NCBI GenBank assembly: GCA_008032955.1
Contig: CP032046.1
Coordinates: forward strand, 1,116,001 to 1,180,000
DNA length: 64,000 nt
Direction: 5' to 3'
Origin: Helicobacter pylori
GTDB lineage: Bacteria > Campylobacterota > Campylobacteria > Campylobacterales > Helicobacteraceae
The position numbers and the translations under genes are program-made. Under the pieces are notes generated by a model. The model had not been told where the DNA came from, searched no databases, and saw only the letters and a program-made list of their open reading frames with translations. Shown piece by piece: positions 9,173-18,476 of this stretch. How positions within the stretch are numbered: the first letter of the stretch is position 1; every line of letters starts with the position of its first letter.

Positions 9173-11293
9173 CTAGTAAGCGAACACGTAATTCAAATAC
9201 ACGCTATAAAGCCTGCGGTATTTGAGTTCAGCCCCCATAAAGGAATAATAGTTCGTGTTGATGGTAGGGATTTTAAGCCCTAGTTCAATGCCGTGTTGGG
9301 CCACATGATCGCTGCCTTTTTTCTTAGATCTAGCTAAATTCATCCTCACTCCCATGTTGAATAAGAATTGGAAATTCGCCACGTTCAATTTAGCGTTATA
9401 GACGTTATTCACGGTGGCTAAATTCACGTATTCAGAATTAAGCCATGAAGTGCCCGCTAACGCAATGCCTCCAAAAAGCCCCACAGAAAGCTTGTTGTTT
9501 TTGCCTAAGAAATTGGTGGCTTTATCGTTGATGAAGTTATAGAGAGCGTCCGCTCCAAAACCATAAGTCCACACGTCAGAAGCCGAGTTGAAGAAGCTGG
9601 ATTTGATGAACGCATGGTTGTAATCAAAAAAGCCGTAATACCTAGCGCCCCATCTTCTTTTTTGGCCAAAGAATTGTTTGTAGCCTACTTGAATACCGAT
9701 CCCATTCATCGCGCCGTTGTTGGTTTGAGAGCTAACGATGCCCAATTTCCTAAAGGGGTTTCGCCCTAGTTCTTGGTTGATGGTTTGGACTTGGTTATAA
9801 GCACTTTGATTGAGGTAGTAATTGGTTTCTATGCCTTGCGGGCTATAGGGGTTATTCTTTTTGCTCACCACATTTTGCAAAGATTGAGCGTTAGGGACTT
9901 TGGAGAGCGCGGTGGTGATGCTGTTATAAGTGTTGCCCAATTCATTGTATCTGGATTTGAAATGCACTAGAGTGTCAGCGATGTTTTCTGCTTGCTGTAT
10001 TTGCTGTTCTTGAGTGCCAAAATGAGCGATGCTGTTGGTTAAATTCGTTAGGGTTTGTTCCACATAGGCGCAACCGGCCCCCCAAGTGTTAGAAGTTGTC
10101 TGACCCGGATTGGTGCCCCTACGCTCACCCCCTTCCACTTCATAACACACCCCTAAAGAGCCTTTTACAAAGGCTGTAGGGATTTTTTCAAAGTTTTTCA
10201 CCACTTGTTCGGTTTGGTTTAAAATCTCCGCTTGAGCTTGAGCGTTTTTGAGCATGCTTTCAGCAAAGTTAGCGTCTGTGTAGGGGTTGAATGGTTTTGC
10301 AGTGTCTAGGTTGCTCTGATTTTGCGTGTTTTCACTAACGATTTTGGCTTGCGCGACGGCTTCTTGCGCGTTAGCGATCATGCCTTGGATAGCGCTGATT
10401 TCATTGGCAAACATCCCACACATTGTCCCATTGCCGCTTATCCCTAGCCAATACCCGCTACCACCATTCTGGAAGTTTGGGCATGCCTCATTTAAGGTAG
10501 TGATAATGACGCTCGCTTGTTTTAAAAGCTCTTGAGCGTTATTGGTTGTGTCAATCTTTGTTTCTGTTGGTGTTAATTTTGTATTATCCCACGAGGTTGA
10601 AATAGCTTTCTTATGACTCCATGGATATATTAAAGGTTTATTTGGTTTGCCATCCGTTCTTTTGTCTCCATTGATAGTGAAATCAAGTTTTGTATTAGTG
10701 TTGCTTAAAACTGGGATCCCTTCTCCATTGGATCCATTAGCTGTCAAAGCCTTTTGAATGATTTGATAGGCTTGATTGATTTTCGCGTAATTTTCAGTGG
10801 ATATAGGCCCGCCATGGCCTGGTTGGTAATACGAATTGCAAGTGATGGTCGTCGTGTTTTGTCCTGGCACATTATTAAAAGTTTGGATACCTCCATTTTC
10901 GTTCTCCTTCTCGCCAGGACCACAAGCAGTGAAAGCATAGCTTGTAACTTGCCACAACCCCACTGCAGCATTCAATGCTAAAAGCACCGCTTGATAAGCG
11001 GGGGAATTGGCTTTGACATCTAGCAAATTCTTAGCGCTTGAGCCTAGATTATCCCTTACTTCGTTAATCGTGCTCGGATCAGAGGATAATTGGATAAGGT
11101 TGTTTAAGGTGCTGTATTTGGTTAAAAGATTGTTCAAACTTTCATACTTATCCGAAAGCTTTTGTATTTCTCCTGTGTTTGTTACCATTTGAGCGGCTTC
11201 ACCGATTTGATAGCCCGCGCTCATGTAAAAGCCGTCGTCTTCAGCGTGGAGCAAAAACGAGAGAGAGAGAGAGAGTAAAAGGGTTTTTTTCAT
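9173..11293 (-). CDS. babB: Bab-family outer-membrane adhesin, BabB type
   Basis: A 706-residue Hop-family outer-membrane protein. A signal peptide of about 17 residues ends in LLHA before EDDGFYMSAGYQIGEAA, the shared Bab/Hop N-terminus. The central variable domain has paired cysteines (ACPNFQNGG, GTMCGMF, GVCYEVEGG, GAGCAYVEQ) that fit BabB better than BabA. The last ~300 residues are the conserved beta-barrel, ending YLNYVFAY with the terminal aromatic. BabA binds Lewis b; no firm receptor is known for BabB. The signal peptide contains eight CT repeats that are in frame here, so the gene reads as ON. Its place next to rpsR is locus B, as I recall for babB in strain J99. Confidence 0.9.
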   Translation of the reverse strand: MKKTLLLSLSLSFLLHAEDDGFYMSAGYQIGEAAQMVTNTGEIQKLSDKYESLNNLLTKYSTLNNLIQLSSDPSTINEVRDNLGSSAKNLLDVKANSPAYQAVLLALNAAVGLWQVTSYAFTACGPGEKENENGGIQTFNNVPGQNTTTITCNSYYQPGHGGPISTENYAKINQAYQIIQKALTANGSNGEGIPVLSNTNTKLDFTINGDKRTDGKPNKPLIYPWSHKKAISTSWDNTKLTPTETKIDTTNNAQELLKQASVIITTLNEACPNFQNGGSGYWLGISGNGTMCGMFANEISAIQGMIANAQEAVAQAKIVSENTQNQSNLDTAKPFNPYTDANFAESMLKNAQAQAEILNQTEQVVKNFEKIPTAFVKGSLGVCYEVEGGERRGTNPGQTTSNTWGAGCAYVEQTLTNLTNSIAHFGTQEQQIQQAENIADTLVHFKSRYNELGNTYNSITTALSKVPNAQSLQNVVSKKNNPYSPQGIETNYYLNQSAYNQVQTINQELGRNPFRKLGIVSSQTNNGAMNGIGIQVGYKQFFGQKRRWGARYYGFFDYNHAFIKSSFFNSASDVWTYGFGADALYNFINDKATNFLGKNNKLSVGLFGGIALAGTSWLNSEYVNLATVNNVYNAKLNVANFQFLFNMGVRMNLARSKKKGSDHVAQHGIELGLKIPTINTNYYSFMGAELKYRRLYSVYLNYVFAY
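11259..11275 (-). repeat. CT dinucleotide repeat in the babB signal peptide (phase-variation switch)
   Basis: On the coding strand, eight CT units plus a final C encode the alternating Leu-Ser stretch of the signal peptide. Gain or loss of one unit would shift the frame and stop translation early, the known on/off switch of babB-type genes. With eight units the frame is open. Confidence 0.9.
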
Positions 11294-11349
11294 GTTTTCT
11301 CCTTTTTAAATTAAATGGTTAGGTAAATCCTAAGTCCTATAAAATCGTT

Positions 11350-11358
11350 AGTATAGCA
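11350..11358 (-). promoter_or_regulatory. babB promoter, extended -10
   Basis: On the minus strand TGC-TATACT is an extended -10 element about 57 bases before the babB ATG. An A9/T9 homopolymer (11403-11411) lies about 45 bases further upstream. Poly-A/T tracts near bab promoters are known to vary in length and change transcription, but this one is not between -35 and -10. Confidence 0.6.
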
Positions 11359-11594
11359 TGAATTGATAAGATTTTTGCACTAATGGGGCGTTTTGTTGTT
11401 TCAAAAAAAAAGTTTTTTGGTGTTTTGGAACCATTCCCACTAACCCCCTAATAACGCTTAAGAAATTACCGCTCAAGCTTTTTTTCATTTTGTCATGAAG
11501 CGTTCAAACGCTAAAGATGTTTGGGATTTCTGCTTGGGTGGTTTAAAAGGGGATTTTATCGTTTTTACCACTAGCACCCCATAAAAGCCAAGCC

Positions 11595-11665
11595 AAGATT
11601 AAATAAGATTAAATAAGATTAAATAAGATTAAATAAGATTAAATAAGATTAAATAAGATTAAAAA
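11595..11665. repeat. Ten-base tandem repeat between rpsR and babB
   Basis: Six exact head-to-tail copies of AAATAAGATT (11601-11660), with a partial copy at each end. It lies just past the rpsR stop and about 300 bases upstream of babB, in non-coding DNA. The rest of 11294-11694 holds only the babB promoter, the A9 tract and no gene. Confidence 0.95.
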
Positions 11666-11694
11666 GGGCATGCCCCCCATTAGCCCTAAAAAAT

Positions 11695-11952
11695 TCAGTG
11701 CTGTTTAAAAGGGCTATCCACGACCTTTTTCCTGTCCACAATGTAGGGGATTAAAGCCATGTGGCGGGCTCTTTTGATCGCCACTTCCACCCTTTCTTGC
11801 CACTTTTTGCTATTGCCTGTCAATCGCCTTGGCATGATTTTATAGCGTTCTGATAGCGTGTGCTTGAGCATGTCTAAATCTTTATAGTCAATAAAGCTGA
11901 TTTTAGCTTCGGTGTATTTGCAGTAGCGTTTTGAATAGCGTTTTCTTTCCAT
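11695..11952 (-). CDS. rpsR: 30S ribosomal protein bS18
   Basis: An 85-residue basic protein of the small subunit platform, which binds with S6. The core motif [18 protein letters not shown] followed by PRRLTGN and a [11 protein letters not shown] segment is characteristic of bS18. Length is normal. It is the last gene of rpsF-ssb-rpsR, 22 bases after ssb, an arrangement conserved across bacteria. A run of ten-base repeats follows the stop. Confidence 0.97.
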   Translation of the reverse strand: MERKRYSKRYCKYTEAKISFIDYKDLDMLKHTLSERYKIMPRRLTGNSKKWQERVEVAIKRARHMALIPYIVDRKKVVDSPFKQH

Positions 11953-11974
11953 AATGTCTCCTTAATTTTAACCC

Positions 11975-12520
11975 TTAAAAGGGGATTTCTTCTTCATCAA
12001 TATTGATTTCAGGCACGCTGTTTTGATACTTGGACGGCTGTGCTTGTAAATTCTCTTTAGCGTAAGCGTTTTGCGCATAACTTTGGGCTTGGTTGAAAGG
12101 ATCTTGGCTAGGAGCGTTATAATTAGCGGGATAAGCGTTGTTGAAATTCTCATGCATTACGCTATCTTGCATAGCGTTTGCTTGGGGATTGTCTGACTTT
12201 TTATCCATAAATTGCAACGAGTCTGCTGTGATGGTGTGGCGGGAATTTTTTTTGCCCGTTTGATCCATCCAGCTCTCATAAGTCAAACGCCCTTCTATCA
12301 AAACGCTTGAACCCTTGCTTAAATACTGGTTAGCGATTTCAGCCGTTCGCCCAAACAAACGCACATCTATGAAGCACACCTCTTCGCCTAGCGTGCCGTC
12401 TTGCTTTTTAAAACGCCTGCTTGTGGCTAAACCTATTGTAGCTGCAGCCGAACCGCTAGGCAAATATTTCAACTCCACATTCCTGGTCAAACGCCCTACC
12501 ATAATCACTTTATTAAACAT
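11975..12520 (-). CDS. ssb: Single-stranded DNA-binding protein
   Basis: A 181-residue protein. Residues 1-105 form the OB fold ([39 protein letters not shown]). A flexible Q/N/P-rich linker follows, then the acidic tip IDEEEIPF, which recruits replication and repair partners. It acts at forks and in natural transformation. The gene sits between rpsF and rpsR, ten bases after rpsF, and is probably co-translated. Length and layout are typical. Confidence 0.97.
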   Translation of the reverse strand: MFNKVIMVGRLTRNVELKYLPSGSAAATIGLATSRRFKKQDGTLGEEVCFIDVRLFGRTAEIANQYLSKGSSVLIEGRLTYESWMDQTGKKNSRHTITADSLQFMDKKSDNPQANAMQDSVMHENFNNAYPANYNAPSQDPFNQAQSYAQNAYAKENLQAQPSKYQNSVPEINIDEEEIPF

Positions 12521-12529
12521 GATAAGCCC

Positions 12530-12958
12530 TTATTCGCTATGAGATTCTGTGCTTTTTGCTTCCTCTGCGTGGTGAGAATGCGCGTGTTCGGTTTTTTCAT
12601 GCTTTTCTTTGGCGTGTGATGGCTTTTTATTAGCCCTATCCACTAACGCATGCCACGCTTCCACTTCTTTTTTACTTTCGTATTTGATCACAATGAAACG
12701 CAACACGTCTTCATTGATGCGATACAATCTTTCAAGCTCTAAAATCATGGACGGATCTGCTTTGAAATACGCCACATAATAGTAGCCTCTTTTGTGCTTT
12801 TTGATTTCATAGGCTAAATTACGCATGCCCATATCCAGGCTCGTTTCAATCACGCCATGATGCTTAGTGATCACTTCTCTGTAAAATTCAATTTTGGATT
12901 TAATCTCTTCTTCTACTAAAGTAGGTTTGAGAATAAACATCGTTTCATAATGCCTCAT
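12530..12958 (-). CDS. rpsF: 30S ribosomal protein bS6
   Basis: A 142-residue bS6 starting [14 protein letters not shown] chose this ATG because AAGGAGAA precedes it closely; an upstream in-frame start at 13006 would add 16 residues foreign to the family. The ferredoxin-like core ([20 protein letters not shown]) is intact. The C-terminus is a His/Glu/Lys-rich tail common in Campylobacterota. First gene of rpsF-ssb-rpsR. S6-S18 can autoregulate this operon in other bacteria; I did not recognise the leader motif here. Confidence 0.96.
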   Translation of the reverse strand: MRHYETMFILKPTLVEEEIKSKIEFYREVITKHHGVIETSLDMGMRNLAYEIKKHKRGYYYVAYFKADPSMILELERLYRINEDVLRFIVIKYESKKEVEAWHALVDRANKKPSHAKEKHEKTEHAHSHHAEEAKSTESHSE

Positions 12959-13002
12959 CCATTCTCCTTGTGGTTGTATAGCCCTTTTTTTACTAAAAAA
13001 GA

Positions 13003-13034
13003 GCAAGGTTAAAAAACTTTCAATTATACCTTGC
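13003..13034 (-). promoter_or_regulatory. Promoter of rpsF-ssb-rpsR within an inverted repeat
   Basis: On the minus strand GGTATAATTG gives a consensus -10 (TATAAT, 13023-13028). It is flanked by GCAAGGT (13003-13009) and ACCTTGC (13028-13034), a 7-base inverted repeat overlapping the -10 and start region. The repeat could be an operator, but no regulator is known to me. Confidence 0.55.
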
Positions 13035-13100
13035 TTTCGCTTGTTTTTGGATTAAATTGAGTTTTATTAGTAATATTAAAGCTCAAAACCAGTTCATTTT

Positions 13101-14123
13101 TCAAGGGTTAATGATTTTTTGAATGGGGGTCAAATACAAAAAACCCAATTCCTTTTGCCCTTGCATGCTTTGAAGGTGCCATAACCTAAAAATTTCAAAA
13201 ACCCTCTTATAGCCGGCTTCTTTCAAACGCAGGGCGTTTTTAGCGTAATTTTCTACAATCTCTTTAGGGGGAGTGTAGCCTAAAACCTCTTTAGCATCCA
13301 TTAAACCGGTCGTTTTAATATGAGCGAAAAATAAAAAAAGCTGGTAAAAATAGCGCTCTAACCCCCTTAAAATATCCGCATCTTTTTTGCCCTCTTTTAA
13401 CAAATAATCATAAATATCAAGCACGCTTTTTTTCAAAAAAAGCCCTAAAATGAGCTTTTGTAAATCCATATCCCCCGCATTGGAGCTTAATTCTTGAATG
13501 TCTTCTAAAGTGATGGGCGCGTTTAAAATCGCTAGCTTGTCTAAATCGTTAAACGAAATGCTTAAATCTTCGTTATTGGTTTCAAAAAGAGCGTTTAAAA
13601 GATGGCTGCTGATGTCTAAATGTAAAAAATTCGCCCTTTCTTGCAAGAATTTCAAACTCTCCCACGCTTTAGGGATAAAAAAGCGCGCATGGATTGCTTC
13701 ATCTTTCAAGGGGCTTTTTTGGAAAAGTTTAACGATAATTTCGCTAGTGTATTTGTATTTTGTGGTGTCGCTTTTAGAATTATAAAGCCCTATGATAAGC
13801 CTGTTATGGCTAGGCCGCTCTAAAGCTTTTAAAAAAAGATTGATATCATTTTCCTTAAATTTCTTATGCAGTGCAAAATCTAATTTTAAAATGACTAAAC
13901 TGCTCCCTCCAAATAAAGAATCCTGCTCTAAAAGGGTCGCAATCTGGCTTTTTTCATAATCGCTCGCATAAAAAAACGAAGTTTCTGTGTCAGGGTTATT
14001 GCATTTAAAAAGCGCGCTAATCGTTTGAATGTAATAATGGATAAAAAAATCAAACTCCCCATACAAAAACACCGCTTTAGGGAGTCGTTGTTTTAAATAA
14101 TTGTCCAAATCTTTACGATACAT
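13101..14123 (-). CDS. holA: DNA polymerase III subunit delta
   Basis: A 340-residue clamp-loader subunit that opens the sliding clamp. The N-terminal [23 protein letters not shown], the middle FIPKAWESLKFLQERA and the NAGDMDLQKLILGLF-type segments match HolA. There is no intact Walker A motif, as expected for delta. Length is normal (about 340). The ATG overlaps the end of rnr by 11 bases, so it is translationally coupled in aroE-rnr-holA. Confidence 0.88.
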   Translation of the reverse strand: MYRKDLDNYLKQRLPKAVFLYGEFDFFIHYYIQTISALFKCNNPDTETSFFYASDYEKSQIATLLEQDSLFGGSSLVILKLDFALHKKFKENDINLFLKALERPSHNRLIIGLYNSKSDTTKYKYTSEIIVKLFQKSPLKDEAIHARFFIPKAWESLKFLQERANFLHLDISSHLLNALFETNNEDLSISFNDLDKLAILNAPITLEDIQELSSNAGDMDLQKLILGLFLKKSVLDIYDYLLKEGKKDADILRGLERYFYQLFLFFAHIKTTGLMDAKEVLGYTPPKEIVENYAKNALRLKEAGYKRVFEIFRLWHLQSMQGQKELGFLYLTPIQKIINP

Positions 14124-16050
14124 GCTCTTTAATCCTTTCTGTGATTTCGCCCCAAACTTGCCCTAAAACCAAATCCGCATGCGTGATTTTAACGCGCACC
14201 TTTTCTAAAGACTTAAAAACCTTGTTCGTTTTGACTAAAACTTTAAGCCCTATTAATTCTTTTAGCCCCACCACCACCCAATCTTTAACCTCCAAAACCA
14301 CGCCCAAAAATTCTTTTTCTAAAAGTTCTAAAGCCAAGCGAGCGAATTTGCGTTTGACAAAATCCCTTTCAATCAAAGCGGCCTTTTTTTGTAAAGCGTT
14401 CAACTCAGCGCACAATTCAGGCGTTTCTTCTAACAAATACGAACAGCCTTTAGCTTGATGGAACAACAATTCTTTTAAAAGCCTGTGTAAGGCTAAATCG
14501 CTGTATCGTCTAATGGGCGAAGTGAAATGCGTATAGCTAGCAAACCCCAAACCAAAATGGCTTTCTTGCATGGGGCTATAAAGGGCTAAATTTTGAGATT
14601 TAATGATCAAGCGCGAAACTTCTCTTTCTAATTTCTTTTCTTTGGCTATCTTTAAAGCATGCTCTAAAAAAGAAAAAAAGCCCATGTTTTTAGGGCGCAC
14701 AATCTCATAATCAAAAAGCTTATCGTAGAGGCGTTTTTGCTGCTCCAAACTTGGCTCTTTATGGGTGCGGTATATCCCCTTATTTTGAAAATGCTTATCC
14801 AATAAATTCGCGCTAGATTGGTTGGCTAATAGCATGGCTTCTTCTATAAGGGTGTGTGCGTTACTTTCTGTTTGCGTTTCAATTTTTTCTATACGCCCTT
14901 CTTTATTTAAATACAGCTTGTTTTCAAACGAATTGAAATTAAACCCCTTTTTTAAACGCTCCTTTTTTAACTTTAAAGCCATTTCTAAAAACCCCAAAAG
15001 GCTTTGTTGCAAGTCTTTATCTAAAGAGCTTTGTTGGGTGCTTAAAAAATGGTTGATTTCTTCATAGGTGCAATTAGCCCTAACTTCAATAACGCCTTGA
15101 AACAATCGGGCGTTTTCCAAATTATCTAAAGGGATTTCATACACTAAAGCCAGGCGTTTTTCAAACGCTTTTAGTGAGCATGCCCCTTGAGACAAACTCA
15201 AAGGCAACATGGGATACACGCTATTAGGGAAATACACGCTAAAGCCCCTAACCCTAGCTTCTTTATCCAAACTAGAATATTTCGGCACAAATTCGCTCAC
15301 ATCAGCAACCGCCACAAACAAAACCCTTTTTTCTTGATCATAAAAAATCGCATCGTCAAAATCTTTAGCGTCTTTGGGGTCAATGGTGATAAAAGGGATG
15401 TGAGAATAATTGATCCTGTCTTTAAAATCGCTCGCTTTGAGTTGCGCGTAATGTTGGGCTAAATTCAAACAATCTTTTGAAAAATCCTTAATCCTGTCAA
15501 AAAGGTTTAAAGAAAGGTTTTCATCTATTAAAGGGTCTTCTAAAGCCCCTAAAATTTCGCTGATTTCACGCTTTTTAAGATCGATCTTTACCACGCAATG
15601 CCTGGGCAATTCTAATAAGGATTTTTGGCTGTGCTTTAAAAGAATGGGTTTTTTAAAAGGCTCTTTAAAAGGGATAGCCACAATCTGGTTTTTTTCTTTA
15701 GCCAAGTAAGCTATCATCGTGTCTTGTGCATCAAAAAGAGCGGCTTTAAAAAAGGCTATGGGGCGTTTTTTAGAACATTCTATTTTGCATAAAATCAAAG
15801 CGTCTGTTTTAAAAGATGGGGGTAAGTTTTTGATTAAAGGGTCTTTGGGGTAATTTTTCGCTAAAGAAACGAAAAACGCCTTATTTTTTACCCTTTCAAT
15901 CTTGCCTATATCAAAGCCTTCTTTTAAAAGATAGCGATCCTTGTTTGATTGAAGCGCTTCTTTTAAAACGCCCTTTTCTACTAGGGGAGCGAATCGCTTA
16001 GGGATCTTTTTAACCCCAAAAAAAAGGCTTCTTAAAAACCCTTGCATCAA
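14113..16050 (-). CDS. rnr: Ribonuclease R (RNB-family 3'-5' exoribonuclease)
   Basis: A 645-residue RNase R/VacB. The RNB active site is [19 protein letters not shown], with the metal-binding aspartates. [18 protein letters not shown] is the second signature, and a C-terminal S1-like part ends the protein. It is shorter than E. coli RNase R (about 813) because the N-terminal cold-shock region is reduced. In H. pylori this enzyme works with the RhpA helicase in mRNA decay. It overlaps aroE by four bases and holA by eleven. Confidence 0.95.
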   Translation of the reverse strand: MMQGFLRSLFFGVKKIPKRFAPLVEKGVLKEALQSNKDRYLLKEGFDIGKIERVKNKAFFVSLAKNYPKDPLIKNLPPSFKTDALILCKIECSKKRPIAFFKAALFDAQDTMIAYLAKEKNQIVAIPFKEPFKKPILLKHSQKSLLELPRHCVVKIDLKKREISEILGALEDPLIDENLSLNLFDRIKDFSKDCLNLAQHYAQLKASDFKDRINYSHIPFITIDPKDAKDFDDAIFYDQEKRVLFVAVADVSEFVPKYSSLDKEARVRGFSVYFPNSVYPMLPLSLSQGACSLKAFEKRLALVYEIPLDNLENARLFQGVIEVRANCTYEEINHFLSTQQSSLDKDLQQSLLGFLEMALKLKKERLKKGFNFNSFENKLYLNKEGRIEKIETQTESNAHTLIEEAMLLANQSSANLLDKHFQNKGIYRTHKEPSLEQQKRLYDKLFDYEIVRPKNMGFFSFLEHALKIAKEKKLEREVSRLIIKSQNLALYSPMQESHFGLGFASYTHFTSPIRRYSDLALHRLLKELLFHQAKGCSYLLEETPELCAELNALQKKAALIERDFVKRKFARLALELLEKEFLGVVLEVKDWVVVGLKELIGLKVLVKTNKVFKSLEKVRVKITHADLVLGQVWGEITERIKEHVS

Positions 16051-16838
16051 AAAACGCTTCGCATGACTTCAAACGCCTTTGAATAAGGGATTTGAGAAGC
16101 GCTGAATTTTTCAAAACTTAAAGAGGCTTGATAGATGAGCATGTCTTTCCCGTCTTGAAAGGGGATTTTTAACTCTTTAGCCAAAGACAAAAAGGGCGTT
16201 AAAAACCCATACGCCAAATCATAAGCGAGCTTGCCCTCTTTAAAATACCCTTTCAAAACCTCTTTATTTAAAGGCAATTCGTTATGCAAACTCGCTGAAG
16301 TGGCGTTAATGATCAAATCAAAAGCGCTTTTAGGAGGATCCATGAAACAATCACAGCCCAAGCGTTGGAAAAAATCCAATCCCCTAGAAGAGCGGTTCAA
16401 CACGCTCACCTTTAAGCCTTGTTTTTTCAATTCACACGCTAGGGCTTTAGCGCTCCCCCCAGAGCCTAAAATCAGAGCGCTCTGGTAGCCCTCATTCCCC
16501 AAAGAGAGCCAGAAACCTAAAGCGTCGGTATTGTAACCCACAAGCTCATCATTTTCCAAAACAAGCGTATTGACTGCTCCGCATTCAAGCGCGATACCTT
16601 TGATTTTATCGCAAATTTGAAACGCCCTTTCTTTAAAGGGTAAAGTTACATTAGCCCCACTCAATCCCAAATGCAAGAACCCGTTTTTGATATGGCTTTC
16701 TAAAGGGAGTAATATGGGGTGGTAATGCCCCAAAAACCCTAATTCTTTTTGAAAAGTCAAAAAACAAGCGTTATGGATTAAGGGCGATTTGGAATGTTTG
16801 ATGGGATTTCCCAAAACCCCAAAAGATTTTAATTTCAT
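16047..16838 (-). CDS. aroE: Shikimate dehydrogenase
   Basis: A 263-residue NADP-dependent enzyme that reduces 3-dehydroshikimate to shikimate in aromatic amino-acid synthesis. Visible motifs are [10 protein letters not shown] (substrate serines), NVTLPFKE with the catalytic lysine, VNTL and YNTDALGF with the substrate aspartate, and the Rossmann loop [10 protein letters not shown]. Length is typical. Its product leads to chorismate, the substrate of TrpE encoded later in the window. It overlaps rnr by four bases. Confidence 0.97.
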   Translation of the reverse strand: MKLKSFGVLGNPIKHSKSPLIHNACFLTFQKELGFLGHYHPILLPLESHIKNGFLHLGLSGANVTLPFKERAFQICDKIKGIALECGAVNTLVLENDELVGYNTDALGFWLSLGNEGYQSALILGSGGSAKALACELKKQGLKVSVLNRSSRGLDFFQRLGCDCFMDPPKSAFDLIINATSASLHNELPLNKEVLKGYFKEGKLAYDLAYGFLTPFLSLAKELKIPFQDGKDMLIYQASLSFEKFSASQIPYSKAFEVMRSVF

Positions 16839-16845
16839 TATTCTT

Positions 16846-17421
16846 TCATTCAGCCTTTTTTAAAAGTTTTAAAAACACATAACCCTTTGTTTCGTGAGAA
16901 AATTCAATTTCAGCCCAATCGTTTTGGATTTCTAAAACCTTCACGCTTTTATTTTTTAAAAGCAATCCCAAGATTTTACCTTTTGTGCTGGGAAAAGCGC
17001 GCACATTCACGCCACTGACTGCGACTTTATACTCTAAAGGTTTTTTTCCCATTGTAGAGATTGTAGGGGCTTTTTGGTTGTTTTGAACGGGCGGGACGCT
17101 GTTTTGTTTAGACTCGTTTTCTTTTTCTCGCTCTTGTTTGGTTTCTTTTTCTTGTGCGGCTGTTTCTAAAGGTGGCGCTGTGTCTTTGGTGGGGCTTTCT
17201 TCTGTGGCGGTTGTGGTTGCGTTGGCTTCTTCTTTGGGCGAAAGCGCGCTGTTTTGACGCTCTGTCTCGCTTTTTTCTGCATTTGGGCTTATTGGAGCGC
17301 TGTCTTTTTTCACATAAAAACCAAGCACAGCATGCGCTAAAGCATACAACAACATGAACGCCAAAACCACCAACAAAGGCCGCATAAAAAGTTTTAAAGA
17401 AGATTTCATCTCAGTTTTCAT
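16846..17421 (-). CDS. Membrane-anchored SH3-domain protein
   Basis: About 191 residues. An N-terminal membrane anchor ([20 protein letters not shown]) is followed by a linker rich in Glu, Thr, Ala and Pro (residues 40-120). A C-terminal bacterial SH3 domain follows ([31 protein letters not shown]). Such domains usually bind peptidoglycan or periplasmic partners. I start it at the ATG at 17421, next to a GTAGGA; other in-frame starts are 17433 and 17409. It begins nine bases past the permease stop, so it probably belongs to that operon. Specific role unknown. Confidence 0.75.
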   Translation of the reverse strand: MKTEMKSSLKLFMRPLLVVLAFMLLYALAHAVLGFYVKKDSAPISPNAEKSETERQNSALSPKEEANATTTATEESPTKDTAPPLETAAQEKETKQEREKENESKQNSVPPVQNNQKAPTISTMGKKPLEYKVAVSGVNVRAFPSTKGKILGLLLKNKSVKVLEIQNDWAEIEFSHETKGYVFLKLLKKAE

Positions 17422-17429
17422 TCCTACCC

Positions 17430-18476
17430 TCAACGCTTTTCAAAATCAATCCTAGGGTCAATCGCCACGCAGAGCAAATCGCTTATCAAACTCGCCACCA
17501 AACCTAAAAGCGTGAAAATATAAAGCGAACCAAACACAACGGGATAATCCCTACTCACAATGCTTTCATACCCTAAAAGCCCTAACCCATCCAAGCTAAA
17601 AACAATCTCTATCAACAAACTTGAGCTAAAAAACATGCCCAAAAAAGCCTGCGGGAAACCCGCCACCACTAATAAAATCGCATTACGGAACACATGCGCA
17701 TAAAAAATACGCCCCACTGAACAGCCCTTAGCCTTAGCACTCAGTACATAAAGCTTGCCCATTTCATCTAAAAAAGAGTTTTTCACTAAAAGCGTGAGGC
17801 TTGCAAAACCCCCTAAAGAAATGCAAAGAATGGGCAAAGTGATATGCCATAAATAATCCTTGATTTTACCTAACGCGCTCAAACTTTCAAAATTATCGCT
17901 CACTAGCCCCTTTAAAGGGAACCAGTGCCAATAATTCCCTCCGGCAAAAAACACGATCAACACCACCGCAAACAAAAAGGCCGGGATAGCGTTAGCGACA
18001 ATGATCACCACGCTGCTTAGCACATCTAAAGGCTCGTTATTGCGTTTGGCCTTGAAAATCCCTAAAGGGATAGAAATAAGATAAATCAAAATCGTGCTAA
18101 AAAACCCTAACGAAATGGATACGGGCAATTTTTCCTTAATCAAATCTATCACTTTAATCTGGCGATAAAAGCTCTCCCCAAAATCAAATTGCAGATATTT
18201 TTTGAGCATGAGAAGATAGCGCTCCCCTATGGGCTTGTCAAAACCATAGAGTTTTTTTAAATTTTCTAACAAATCGCTCTCCAGCCCCTGAGACGCCCTA
18301 TACGAACGCTCTTTAACAACGCCTTGAATCTCTTTGGACTGCGTGTTATTGATTTTGGCCATCATCTGCTCTATAGGACCTCCTGGAGCGGATTGGATCA
18401 GAAAAAAATTAATCGTCATGATGGCTAATAAAGTAGGGATAATCAAAAGCAAGCGTTTAAGGATGTAAGCAATCAT
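17430..18476 (-). CDS. Peptide ABC transporter permease (YejB/OppB type)
   Basis: A 348-residue inner-membrane permease starting MIAYILKRLLLIIPTLLAIM, the usual first helix of DppB/OppB permeases. It has about six helices and the EAA-loop region (LYVLSAKAKGCSVGRIFYAHVFRNA) that contacts the ATPase. I take the ATG at 18476 because it overlaps the upstream stop in an ATGA. A YejB-like insertion after the first helix (residues 25-70) is present. No second permease or ATPase is in the window, so partners must be encoded elsewhere. Confidence 0.88.
   Translation of the reverse strand: MIAYILKRLLLIIPTLLAIMTINFFLIQSAPGGPIEQMMAKINNTQSKEIQGVVKERSYRASQGLESDLLENLKKLYGFDKPIGERYLLMLKKYLQFDFGESFYRQIKVIDLIKEKLPVSISLGFFSTILIYLISIPLGIFKAKRNNEPLDVLSSVVIIVANAIPAFLFAVVLIVFFAGGNYWHWFPLKGLVSDNFESLSALGKIKDYLWHITLPILCISLGGFASLTLLVKNSFLDEMGKLYVLSAKAKGCSVGRIFYAHVFRNAILLVVAGFPQAFLGMFFSSSLLIEIVFSLDGLGLLGYESIVSRDYPVVFGSLYIFTLLGLVASLISDLLCVAIDPRIDFEKR

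Noticed and set aside
11595..11665. CRISPR array at the ten-base repeats
   Set aside because: Units are head to tail with no spacers and far too short; no cas gene is present.
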